Assembly: GCA_035433705.1 (NCBI GenBank)
Contig: DAORVK010000009.1
Location: 1 to 64,000, forward strand
Direction of reading: 5' to 3'
DNA: 64,000 bases
Source of the DNA: CADEFQ01 sp035433705
GTDB lineage: Bacteria; Pseudomonadota; Gammaproteobacteria; Steroidobacterales; Steroidobacteraceae
The position numbers and the translations under genes are program-made. The stretch's first letter is position 1, and the number at the start of each line of letters is the position of its first letter. Below the pieces are notes generated by a model. That model was given only the letters and a program-made list of their open reading frames with translations. It did no database searches and was not told the DNA's origin. Shown piece after piece: positions 54,989 through 62,974 of this stretch.

Positions 54989-55543
54989 GTGGCCGAGTAC
55001 GACACTTACGACATCGAGGACATCCGCAAGCTCGTGGACGGAGAGCTTCCCTGGGGGGCCGTTCAGCAGATCATGAAGAACGCCAAGGACAGGGACCGCT
55101 TCGACAAGTGGGTCTCTATCCTGCAGGGGCGCGTGCCCTGGAAGGACAAGATACTGCTGCCGCTGACGCCGGCTCTCTACATCGTGCAGAAACCAGGCGA
55201 GCGTGTGGTGAAGTGCCGCTGCGGGCACGAGTTTGGCGACTATCGGGTCAACTGGAAGCTCTCCGCGCTGATCCATGTGCGCGACACCGACGAGAAGATT
55301 TCCGAGGTGTATCGTGGCTTCCAGAAGCCCGATCTCGCCTGGATGCAGTTGCGCGAGTATTACTGCCCAGGCTGCGGCTCGCAGCTCGAAGTCGAGGCGG
55401 TGGCGCGCGGCTGCCCGCCGGACTTCGAGTTCCTCCCCGACCTCGACACCTTCTACCGCGACTGGCTGGGCCAGCCGCTGCCCGACACCGTCGAATTTGC
55501 CGACCGGACGCCGGAGCGAATCAGGGAGTGGTCGTCCCGATGA
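54989..55543 (+). CDS. Acetone-carboxylase-like gamma subunit (Zn protein)
   Basis: 184 residues from a GTG at 54989, one base after the alpha stop. Two zinc-knuckle pairs are visible, KCRCGHEF and YYCPGCGSQ, as in the gamma subunit of acetone carboxylase (about 170 residues), a small zinc-containing subunit needed for the hexameric complex. Its presence separates this set from simple hydantoinases, which have no such partner. It is followed by a family III CoA-transferase gene. Confidence 0.9.
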   Translation: MAEYDTYDIEDIRKLVDGELPWGAVQQIMKNAKDRDRFDKWVSILQGRVPWKDKILLPLTPALYIVQKPGERVVKCRCGHEFGDYRVNWKLSALIHVRDTDEKISEVYRGFQKPDLAWMQLREYYCPGCGSQLEVEAVARGCPPDFEFLPDLDTFYRDWLGQPLPDTVEFADRTPERIREWSSR

Positions 55544-55574
55544 GGCAACGCGCCCGACGCAGGTGAACAAAGGC

Positions 55575-56804
55575 ATGGACACGGAACCGGCACCGTTGGT
55601 GAAATCCGGGTTGTCACAAAGCAATTGGATTGAGACCCCGGACATGACATTACTCAGCGGCTACAGTGTTCTCGATTTCGCCAGCGTCGGCCCCGCGGCG
55701 CGCGCCTCGCGGATCCTCGCCGACTACGGCATGGATATCATCAAGGTCGCGCCTGTTTCGGCTCAGGGTGCCAAGCAGATCGAGCCGGTCTTTCACGCCT
55801 ATGGCGCCGGGCGCGGCACGCGCCGGATCCGCGTCGATCTGAAATCACCCGAGGGCAAGCGGACGATCGCAAGGCTCGTCGAGCGGGCCAACGTGGTCAT
55901 CGAAAGTTATCGCCCGGGCGTTGCGAGCCGGCTCGGCGTCGGCTACGACGATCTCAAGGCCATCAATCCGAAAATCGTCTACTGCTCGACCAGCGGCTAT
56001 GGCCAGGACGGCCCCTGGTCGCAATGGGCGGGCCACGACATCAATTACGTCGCGGTCAGCGGCTATCTCGCCTGCAGCGGCCGCGATGCCGGGGGCCGGC
56101 CGGCCCTGCCCGGAGCGACGGTGGCCGACAGCGCGGGGGGCGGCATGCAGGCCGCACTGGCCGTGATCGCCGCGCTGCTGAACGTCGCAAGAGGCGGCGA
56201 GGGCCGTCATCTCGACGTGTCGATCGCGGACGGCATGCTCAATCTGATGTCGCTATACATCGACCGGTATCTCGCCACGGGCGAGGAGACGCACCCGGGC
56301 ACCGACGTGTTGACGGGCAGGTATGCCTGGTACGGCGTGTACACCTGTGCAGACGGTCGCCACGTTTCGGTGGGCCCGGTGGAAACTCACTTCTTCAGGA
56401 ACCTTTGCCGGCTGCTCGAGCTGGAGCAGTTCAGCGGCAGCCAGTATGACGATGCAAAACAGGACGAAATGCGTGTGGCGTTCGCACAGCGATTCCTGAC
56501 GAAGCCGCGCGACGCCTGGGTGGCAGCGCTCTCGGGCGAGAACACCTGCGTTGCGCCGGTGCTCTCGATCGCCGAGGTCGCGGCGAACCCGCATCTGCGG
56601 GCGCGGCAAAGCTTCATGCATGCGAACCATGCCGAGCGGGGCCGCTTCGAGCAGCTTGGTCCGGTGTTGGCTGGTGGTGAGCGGCAGCAGCCCGAGCATC
56701 AGGTCCGCCCCGCCGGCACCACCGATACGGATGCGGTTCTGGCGGCAGCGGGGTTTTCAGCCAGTGAAATCGAAGATCTGCGCCGCCGCGGAGTGATCGA
56801 GTGA
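55575..56804 (+). CDS. Family III (CaiB/BaiF) CoA-transferase
   Basis: 409 residues from the ATG at 55575 (a GTG at 55563 is possible). N-terminal LSGYSVLDFASVGPAARASR, ILADYGMDIIKV; catalytic Asp in GATVADSAGGGMQA; C-terminal VLAAAGFSASEIEDLRRRGV. It follows the carboxylase gamma gene by 31 nt. A carboxylated ketone product is a beta-keto acid, so this enzyme could transfer CoA onto it to form a beta-ketoacyl-CoA. That link is inferred from order only. Confidence 0.9.
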   Translation: MDTEPAPLVKSGLSQSNWIETPDMTLLSGYSVLDFASVGPAARASRILADYGMDIIKVAPVSAQGAKQIEPVFHAYGAGRGTRRIRVDLKSPEGKRTIARLVERANVVIESYRPGVASRLGVGYDDLKAINPKIVYCSTSGYGQDGPWSQWAGHDINYVAVSGYLACSGRDAGGRPALPGATVADSAGGGMQAALAVIAALLNVARGGEGRHLDVSIADGMLNLMSLYIDRYLATGEETHPGTDVLTGRYAWYGVYTCADGRHVSVGPVETHFFRNLCRLLELEQFSGSQYDDAKQDEMRVAFAQRFLTKPRDAWVAALSGENTCVAPVLSIAEVAANPHLRARQSFMHANHAERGRFEQLGPVLAGGERQQPEHQVRPAGTTDTDAVLAAAGFSASEIEDLRRRGVIE

Positions 56805-56833
56805 GCGGCGAGCATAGTCAGGAGTAATGACAG

Positions 56834-57358
56834 GTGACAGACATAGCAAGCGATCTGCCCGTCGTGGTGCGCGACTTGATCGGCAAGCCGCACTACGTGG
56901 AACAGACCGAGTTCCCGATCGAGATCGGGTACGTCTACAACATGTGTGCCGCGGTGCAGGACGGCAACCCCCTGTATTGGGATCCGGAAGTTGCCCGCGA
57001 GATCACCGGTGGGCAGATTGCGCCACCGGCGATGCTTTCGGTCTGGTTCAAGCTGCATCACTGGATGCCGGGTGCTGCAGGTGAGCGCAGGCCGATGCAA
57101 CTCTATTTCGATATCAAGGATATGGTTGGGCTGCCCGAAGGCATCGTTGCCAGCAACGAAGCGAGCTTCGGCGAGCCCGTGCGCATTGGGGATGTGCTGA
57201 CCACCAGCCAGTACTGCCGCTCGCTCGGCGAGTTGAAGGACACAAAGCTTGGTCGCGGCCGCTTTTGCACGATGGACATCGTGACGGTCAATCAGCGCGG
57301 CGAGTGGTGTGGCACCGACACCTACAACTTCCTCATTTACATCAAGGGTGCCCGATGA
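56834..57358 (+). CDS. MaoC-like hot-dog protein, non-catalytic partner subunit
   Basis: 174 residues from a GTG at 56834 with GGAG upstream (the ATG at 56827 is in another frame). MaoC N-type hot-dog protein with DGNPLYWDPE where catalytic members have D-x4-H, so the His position is Tyr. It is most like the protein at 579-1154. The stop overlaps the start of a catalytic-type MaoC gene (ATGA). The pair is expected to form a heteromeric enoyl-CoA hydratase. Confidence 0.85.
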   Translation: MTDIASDLPVVVRDLIGKPHYVEQTEFPIEIGYVYNMCAAVQDGNPLYWDPEVAREITGGQIAPPAMLSVWFKLHHWMPGAAGERRPMQLYFDIKDMVGLPEGIVASNEASFGEPVRIGDVLTTSQYCRSLGELKDTKLGRGRFCTMDIVTVNQRGEWCGTDTYNFLIYIKGAR

Positions 57359-57837
57359 GCGCCGTACGCAATCTGACTTTCGCCGAAGTCGAGGAGGGGC
57401 AGGAGCTGCCCGTTCTCATCCATCCCGTCACCGCCACGACCGTAGTGCTCGGTGCGATCGCGAGCCGCGACTGGCGCCCGATGCACCATGATCGGGATTT
57501 CGCGATCAACCGCAACGGCACGAAGGACATCTTCATCAACACGCCAACCAATGGCGGGTGGCTCCAGCGCTTCGTCACCGACTGGACGGGTCCGAAGGGC
57601 CGGCTCGGCAGGATGAAGTTCAAGATGAAGATCCCGGTGTTCCCTGGCGACACGATGAGATTTGCAGGCCGCGTCGCGCGTAAATCGGTGGACGAAACGG
57701 GCTGTTGCTGGGTCGATCTCGATCTCTCCATTTCAGTGGGAGACAAGACCAACACCGAGTGCCAGGCACGCTTTGCGTTGCCTGCGGACGCCGACGACAA
57801 CCCCTGGCAACGGCGCGGCGAGCGCTGGAAGCCCTGA
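57355..57837 (+). CDS. MaoC-like hot-dog hydratase, catalytic-type subunit
   Basis: 160 residues; hydratase dyad Asp39 and His44 in SRDWRPMHHD. It is most like the protein at 128-586 and forms the same split pair with its upstream neighbour. Role: hydration of an alpha-beta unsaturated CoA ester, probably one produced by the acyl-CoA dehydrogenases. It is followed by the IpdC-like gene 11 nt later, placing it in the C/D-ring part of the cluster. Confidence 0.86.
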   Translation: MSAVRNLTFAEVEEGQELPVLIHPVTATTVVLGAIASRDWRPMHHDRDFAINRNGTKDIFINTPTNGGWLQRFVTDWTGPKGRLGRMKFKMKIPVFPGDTMRFAGRVARKSVDETGCCWVDLDLSISVGDKTNTECQARFALPADADDNPWQRRGERWKP

Positions 57838-57848
57838 CCGTTTGTTGC

Positions 57849-58847
57849 ATGAACGGGGCAGTCGTGGCATTTCCGTTATCGATCAAGGATCAGCTGACAC
57901 TGCCGGTGCTGTGTTCACCGATGTTCATCGTGTCGACGCCGCCGCTGGTCCTTGCGCAGTGTGTGAGCGGCATCATCGGGTCGTTTCCAGCGCTGAATGC
58001 GCGTGGGGACGGGGCGCTCGATGCATGGCTGAGCGATCTCGAGGGCCAGCTGCAAGCCTGGCGCATGGCGAATCCCGGCAAAAAGGTGGCGCCGTTCGCC
58101 GTCAACCAGATCGTGCACCAGAGCAACGCACGGCTGGAGGCGGATTTCGAAGTGCTGGAAAAGCACAAGGTACCGCTGGTGATCACCAGCCTGCGCGCCC
58201 CCACGGAATATGTGCCTCGCATTCATGCCTGGGGCGGAAACGTGCTGCACGATGTGACCAATATCCGGCACGCGGAAAAGGCGCTGGAGGCGGGGGTCGA
58301 TGGTTTGATCCTGGTCTGCGCGGGGGCGGGCGGGCACTCGGGGGCACTCAGCCCGATGGCGCTCGTGAGCGAAGTGCGGCGTATCTACGATGGACTCGTG
58401 GTGCTCGCGGGCAGCATCACGCGGGGCGAGCACATCCTCGCGGCGCTCGCGATGGGTGCCGATCTCGCCTACATGGGTACACGCTTCATCGCCACCGAAG
58501 AGGCGAATGCGACGCCGGGCTACAAGCGGATGATCGTCGAGTCCGGTGCCAGCGATGTCCTGTATACGCCTTACTTCTCCTCCGCCCACGGCAACTACCT
58601 GAAGCCTTCCATCCGCGCCGCCGGTCTCGATCCGGACAATCTCGTCCGTGCACCCGGCGAAACGGCCAAGATGGCTTTCACGAGCGCCGATGGATCCCGG
58701 ACAGTGGGTGCGAAGACCTGGAAAGACATCTGGAGCGCCGGGCACGGCGTGGGTGCCATCGGCGATATCCCGACTGCCGCGGAGCTGGTCGCGAGCCTGC
58801 AGACGCAGTTCGCTGCGGCCCGGGCGCGCCTGTGCACGTTGCCCTGA
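57849..58847 (+). CDS. IpdC-like flavin-dependent enoyl/enone oxidoreductase (NMO-family fold)
   Basis: 332-residue TIM-barrel flavoprotein of the nitronate monooxygenase/2-nitropropane dioxygenase family: LPVLCSPMFIVSTPPL, then LVCAGAGGHSGALSP, VVLAGSITRGEHILAALAMG and AYMGTRFIATEEA for FMN binding. In mycobacterial and proteobacterial steroid degraders the family member IpdC acts just before the IpdAB ring-opening hydrolase. The next gene here is an IpdA-IpdB-like fusion 24 nt away, which favours IpdC over a nitroalkane enzyme. Assignment rests on family plus context. Confidence 0.82.
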   Translation: MNGAVVAFPLSIKDQLTLPVLCSPMFIVSTPPLVLAQCVSGIIGSFPALNARGDGALDAWLSDLEGQLQAWRMANPGKKVAPFAVNQIVHQSNARLEADFEVLEKHKVPLVITSLRAPTEYVPRIHAWGGNVLHDVTNIRHAEKALEAGVDGLILVCAGAGGHSGALSPMALVSEVRRIYDGLVVLAGSITRGEHILAALAMGADLAYMGTRFIATEEANATPGYKRMIVESGASDVLYTPYFSSAHGNYLKPSIRAAGLDPDNLVRAPGETAKMAFTSADGSRTVGAKTWKDIWSAGHGVGAIGDIPTAAELVASLQTQFAAARARLCTLP

Positions 58848-58871
58848 CGGGGGCGATGCGAGGAGATCATC

Positions 58872-60662
58872 GTGAGTCTGTGGCGTGAAATCGTCGCCCG
58901 GCGGATAGCCACCCTCCACGACAGCGCGGCGGACAAGCGCATGGGTCTCGCGCAAGCGATCCGCCGCTTTGTCCACCCGGGCATGAAGATCAATCCCGTG
59001 ACGATGCAGGCGCGGCCGCAGGCGGCCATGTACGAACTCTGCCGTCAGTTCGCCGGAACCAGCCCGGGCTTCGAGTTCATTACCTCGGCTCTGAGCGGCA
59101 GCTATCTGCAGCTCGCCCATCTCGGGCTGCTCCGCAAAGCCGTCGTGTCCTTCGCAGGTGAGGGCTACCCGACCCCGGGCCCGAGCCCCGTGACGCGCTG
59201 GGCTCTCGAGCGGGGTGATTTCGAGATTGAAAACTGGACCATGCTCACGATCTCCCAACGCCTGCTCGCCGGCGCAATGGGAGTGCCGTTTCTGACCACC
59301 CGCTCCATCACGGGCAGTTCCCTCGCGAGGGAGCGACAGACCACCGGCGACTATGCCGAGCTGCCTGATCCATTCAATCCGGGATGCGTGCAGGGCGTGA
59401 TCAGGGCCTACAGCCCGGACATCGCGTTCGTGCACGTGTGGGCGGCGGATCGCGCGGGCAACGCCCTCTGTTTTCCTCCCTTTCAGGAGAACATCTATGG
59501 CGCGCTGGCGGCCCGGCAGGGCGTGGTGCTCACGGCCCACAAGCTGGTCTCGACGGACTTCATCCGCCAGCACGCCCATCTCGCGCGCATTCCCGGAGAG
59601 ATCGTGCTGTCCGTGAGCGAGGTGCCGTACGGCTCGCACCCTTACGGCAATTACAGCGCGGGCATCCCCGAGCTGCGCGCGTATGCCAATGACTACGCAT
59701 TCATGAAGGAGCACCGCGAGGCGCAAAGCGCCAGGGAGCGCTACGACGGCTGGATCAGGGAGTGGATACTCGACGTCGAGCACCACGATGCGTATCTCAC
59801 CCGCTTGGGCCCTGAACGCGTGCGCGCGATTCATCGGGCAGCCGAGCCGGACTCCTGGCGGGAAGATCTCGAGCGGCACGCTGCAACGCTGGACCCCGAG
59901 CGCGCCGCGGGTGGCGTCGAGGAGATGATCGTACAGGCAGCCCGTGAGGTGGCGAAACGCATCGCGGCCAACGGCTATCGGGCCGTGCTGGCCGGCGCGG
60001 GGCAGGCCTCGCTCATGTGCTGGCTGGCGGCCCATCGATTGCGGGGAGAGGGAATCGAATTTGCGTTGCTCGCCGAGACGGGCATGTACGGCTTCGATCC
60101 CCGACCTGCCGACCCATTCCTCACCAGTTACCGCAACCTGCCTACCTGCACGATGCTCACCGATGTCTTCGAAGCACTCGGCCTGCACGGATGCGGCGGG
60201 ACCAATGCCTGCATGGGGACCATCGGCGCGGGCGAGATCGACAAGCATGGCAACGTGAACTCGACTCGCACTGCTGCGGGCGAGTTTCTCGTCGGATCGG
60301 GAGGGGCGAACGACATCGTCACCTCGGCCGCAGAGACGGTGGTGGTCGCGGCGCAGCGCGCTCAGACTTTCGTGGAAAAGGTCTCCTATGTCACGAGCCC
60401 GGGGACGAAGATCCGCTGCGTCGTTTCGACCATGGGTCGCTTCGAGAAGCTCGACGGCGACGAGCTCGTGCTGACCGGATATTTCGCGGCGTCTGGCCTC
60501 GATCGGTCACAGGCCATCGCGGAAATCCGCCGGCGCTGCGGCTGGGATCTGAAAATCGCCGACGAGCTGCAGGAGCTTCCACCTGCGAATGCGGAGGAAC
60601 TGACCTTGCTCAGGATGTTCGATCCGGAGCGATTTTTCCTCGGGAAGCCGGCCGACAAATAA
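58872..60662 (+). CDS. Fused IpdA-IpdB-like family I CoA-transferase/hydrolase
   Basis: 596-residue protein with both halves of a family I CoA-transferase. The alpha-like half (about 25-290) shows HPGMKINPVTMQARP and AFVHVWAADRAGNALC. The beta-like half (about 345-590) shows EEMIVQAAREVAKRI, Glu402 in LLAETGMYGFDP (the region of the catalytic Glu) and GSGGANDIVTSAAETVV. In mycobacteria IpdA and IpdB are separate subunits that hydrolytically open the last steroid ring although they have this fold. Here they appear as one polypeptide after an IpdC-like gene. A true CoA-transferase is the alternative. It is the last gene of the 10-kb operon and the end of the catabolic region. Confidence 0.84.
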   Translation: MSLWREIVARRIATLHDSAADKRMGLAQAIRRFVHPGMKINPVTMQARPQAAMYELCRQFAGTSPGFEFITSALSGSYLQLAHLGLLRKAVVSFAGEGYPTPGPSPVTRWALERGDFEIENWTMLTISQRLLAGAMGVPFLTTRSITGSSLARERQTTGDYAELPDPFNPGCVQGVIRAYSPDIAFVHVWAADRAGNALCFPPFQENIYGALAARQGVVLTAHKLVSTDFIRQHAHLARIPGEIVLSVSEVPYGSHPYGNYSAGIPELRAYANDYAFMKEHREAQSARERYDGWIREWILDVEHHDAYLTRLGPERVRAIHRAAEPDSWREDLERHAATLDPERAAGGVEEMIVQAAREVAKRIAANGYRAVLAGAGQASLMCWLAAHRLRGEGIEFALLAETGMYGFDPRPADPFLTSYRNLPTCTMLTDVFEALGLHGCGGTNACMGTIGAGEIDKHGNVNSTRTAAGEFLVGSGGANDIVTSAAETVVVAAQRAQTFVEKVSYVTSPGTKIRCVVSTMGRFEKLDGDELVLTGYFAASGLDRSQAIAEIRRRCGWDLKIADELQELPPANAEELTLLRMFDPERFFLGKPADK

Positions 60663-60756
60663 CACTGCTGCAATCACCGCCCTTCTACCGGAACTTGCAA
60701 TTGTGGAGCGTGCCGTCGCGGGGCCGATTGCTCCTGCACTGCTATGATGCACGGCC

Positions 60757-61314
60757 ATGGAAGCGCCCAGGGTCGCCCGCCGCCGCAGCACTTTTCTCGC
60801 GCCTGTCTGGCTCGCGCTCTTCGCGTTCGCGGCGCTGGCCATTGTCAGCGTCACATTCTGGACGCGCGCAACGACCACGACGATCGTGCTCGTGCGTCAT
60901 GCCGAGAAACAGCTCGGCACGATTGAGGACCCGCCTTTGACCCAGGAAGGCGATGAGCGTGCGCAACGGCTGGCGAGCCTCTTCGGTGAACGCTCACAGA
61001 TAGGCGAAGTACGAGCCATCTACGCAACGAAGACCCGCCGCGCGCAGGCGACCGCTGCACCGCTCGCGGCACGCCTGGGTCTTGCCGTAATCACTGCCGA
61101 TGAGTCGCCTGAAGCGCTCGCGCGCCGGGTGCGCCGCGAGCAGCACGGCGGCGCCGCGCTCATCGTCGGTCACAGCAACACGGTACCGCGAGTCGTGGCT
61201 GCGTTGACCGCCCGCCAGGACATCCCGGCGATGGCCGACGATGACTATGGGACGATCTACATCGTGACCGTTCCGGATGTCGGGCGGGCGTCAGTCCTGC
61301 AGCTGCGGTACTGA
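60757..61314 (+). CDS. Membrane-anchored histidine phosphatase family protein
   Basis: 185-residue protein. A single N-terminal transmembrane or signal segment (residues about 11-31) is followed by the phosphoglycerate-mutase-like motif IVLVRHAEKQL, ATKTRRAQATAAPLA and a second His in ALIVGHSNTVPRV. Members dephosphorylate small molecules or proteins; this one is probably periplasmic. It stands apart from the catabolic operons, 94 bp after the IpdAB-like stop, with a TATGAT -10-like box at 60740-60745. Confidence 0.85.
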   Translation: MEAPRVARRRSTFLAPVWLALFAFAALAIVSVTFWTRATTTTIVLVRHAEKQLGTIEDPPLTQEGDERAQRLASLFGERSQIGEVRAIYATKTRRAQATAAPLAARLGLAVITADESPEALARRVRREQHGGAALIVGHSNTVPRVVAALTARQDIPAMADDDYGTIYIVTVPDVGRASVLQLRY

Positions 61315-61321
61315 ACGCGGC

Positions 61322-61777
61322 TCACGTGCTCGAAAGTGCGATAGCGCGACTCACGAATGCATCGTGTGCGCTGATACGGAAGTCGGCGAGCACCGCGTCG
61401 CGGATGTGGCGCGACGGATCGATCAGAAAGGTGGCGCGGCGCACGCCGAAGCCGAGCGGCCCGTTGACGCCGTACATGCCGATCACTGCCTTGTCGGTGT
61501 CGGAGAGCAGCGTGAAGGGCAGGTGGTATTTCTCGCGGAAGCGTCGGTGACTGTCAGGGTCCTGCGGGCTTATGCCCGCAACGGTCAGTCCGACCTTCTG
61601 GATCCCGGAGTGCAGATCGCGAATGGCACAGGCTTCGCGTGTGCAACCGGGCGTAAAATCCGCCGGGTAGAAGTAGAGGATGAGGGCACCGCGGCGCAAG
61701 AGCGAAGTGAGCGAGGTTTCGCGACCTTCGTGGTCGGGCAGCGCAAATTCGGGCGCGCGTTCACCGGGCGAGAGCAT
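61322..61777 (-). CDS. Peroxiredoxin (AhpC/TSA, Bcp/PrxQ type)
   Basis: 151-residue thiol peroxidase. The peroxidatic Cys45 and resolving Cys50 lie in PADFTPGCTREACAI, the Cys-x4-Cys spacing of PrxQ/Bcp-type atypical 2-Cys enzymes. It reduces hydroperoxides using thioredoxin. It is convergent with the histidine phosphatase gene (8-bp gap) and unrelated to the catabolic operons. Confidence 0.92.
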   Translation of the reverse strand: MLSPGERAPEFALPDHEGRETSLTSLLRRGALILYFYPADFTPGCTREACAIRDLHSGIQKVGLTVAGISPQDPDSHRRFREKYHLPFTLLSDTDKAVIGMYGVNGPLGFGVRRATFLIDPSRHIRDAVLADFRISAHDAFVSRAIALSST

Positions 61778-61895
61778 CCTGACCCCCTGCGCGTTATGTT
61801 AACGAAAGTGCGAGCCACTACAAATTGATTTTCCGCGCCTTTCCGCGGGGTGCAATCCACCGTGCTACGTCCACGCCGTCGTCAGGACCCCGGCG

Positions 61896-62210
61896 TTATC
61901 CCGATTGGGCAAACTCGGCCGGAATGCGTGCGTAGAAGAGGTCGAGGTGCTCCTCGGCGAGCTGCTGCAGCAGGGAGTCCGCTTGGGCCTCCGAGACGAT
62001 GAACTCGACCAGGACGGGCACTTCGCCTGCAAGCTCGAAGAAGCGTTGCTCGTGGAGCTGCCCATGGCGCCCGAAACCGGCGATCGCCTTGAAAGCGGAG
62101 CCTCCCGCGATTCCAAGGCTCTTCGCGCGACCGAGCAGCCACTCGTAGACCGGTACTCCATGCGTCTTGCGGTTCTCGTACGTGTAGAAGCGAAGGTGGG
62201 CACCTTTCAT
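61896..62210 (-). CDS. DUF190 family protein
   Basis: 104 residues from the ATG at 62210, overlapping the crcB stop (ATGA). Ferredoxin-like-fold DUF190 protein with LRFYTYENRKTHGVPVYEWL, FGRHGQLHEQRFFEL and PVLVEFIVSEAQADSLL. DUF190 genes often accompany crcB and form a small PII-like trimer, probably regulating or assisting the fluoride channel. It lies under the same fluoride riboswitch. Confidence 0.88.
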   Translation of the reverse strand: MKGAHLRFYTYENRKTHGVPVYEWLLGRAKSLGIAGGSAFKAIAGFGRHGQLHEQRFFELAGEVPVLVEFIVSEAQADSLLQQLAEEHLDLFYARIPAEFAQSG

Positions 62211-62608
62211 GGCGAGCCTCCCAGGGTCTTCAGCAGTCCGCGGACCAGGGCCATACCGGCCAGCGTCGCGATGAGCGAGGCGGCGACGTGCAGCATGATA
62301 TGCACGAGCATCCACCGGTATTCGCCCCGAAGCAGCAGCGTGACGGATTCGGCGGAAAAAGTTGAAAAGGTCGTGAGCCCGCCGAGAAAGCCCGTCGTCA
62401 TGGCAAGTCGCATCGTCGGCGAGATGGCCTCATATTGAGAGAATGCGCCGAGCGCGAGGCCCATCAGAAACCCGCCGAGCACGTTCGCCGCGAGCGTGCC
62501 GAGCGGCAGGGTGGGAAACACCGGATTCAGGGAATGCCCGAGCGCCCAGCGCAGCAGCGCGCCGAGCCCGGCTCCGGAAAAAACGGCAACTCCAGCGGTT
62601 AGTCCCAT
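62207..62608 (-). CDS. crcB: CrcB/Fluc fluoride channel
   Basis: 133-residue inner-membrane protein with four hydrophobic helices. Family motifs GAGLGALLRWALG, LGTLAANVLGGFLMGL and TGFLGGLTTFSTFSAES, the last containing the conserved Phe/Thr/Ser track of the fluoride pore. Dimers export fluoride passively. A fluoride riboswitch lies upstream, and DUF190 is coupled downstream. Confidence 0.95.
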   Translation of the reverse strand: MGLTAGVAVFSGAGLGALLRWALGHSLNPVFPTLPLGTLAANVLGGFLMGLALGAFSQYEAISPTMRLAMTTGFLGGLTTFSTFSAESVTLLLRGEYRWMLVHIMLHVAASLIATLAGMALVRGLLKTLGGSP

Positions 62609-62691
62609 GCGTCTCGACTCCTCGTGCCGGAATCGGGTGCGCCTTGCGGGTTTCGCTGGATTGCGACGCCCGCGCGCACCCGTGGACCGGG

Positions 62692-62764
62692 CGGGCAGGC
62701 ATCATCAGCCGCGAGCGGCGGTTCGTCCCGGTGAGCCCCGGGACCGGAAGAATGCCATCTCCGG
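62692..62764 (-). promoter_or_regulatory. Fluoride riboswitch (crcB motif)
   Basis: On the minus strand the segment begins GGAGATGGCATTC, has a 7-bp hairpin GTCCCGG/CCGGGAC, then AACCGCC, and ends GGCTGATGATGCCTGC. These are the conserved blocks of the crcB RNA aptamer in order, and the loop GGCAT can pair with ATGCC of the 3' block. It lies 84 nt before the crcB start. Binding fluoride is expected to switch on crcB and the DUF190 gene. Confidence 0.88.
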
Positions 62765-62891
62765 CGCACATCGTCCTCCCGCCTGGCGGTGACAGTCAAG
62801 CTACGAGGGCGGGTGGTAGTGGCACGTGCGTGCGGCACGACTTGCAGCGCGCAGCCGCGATGCTAGAATCGCGCGCCTTTCGTTGGTCTGT

Positions 62892-62967
<76 letters not shown>

Positions 62968-62974
62968 CTTTTTT

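Noticed and set aside
57849..58847. Simple nitronate monooxygenase
   Set aside because: The fold fits, but no nitro-compound genes are near, and the adjacent IpdAB-like fusion makes an IpdC-type role more likely.
57915..60248. 777-residue open frame on the minus strand
   Set aside because: It is antisense to the IpdC-like and IpdAB-like genes, both clearly real. No ribosome site or domain is seen.
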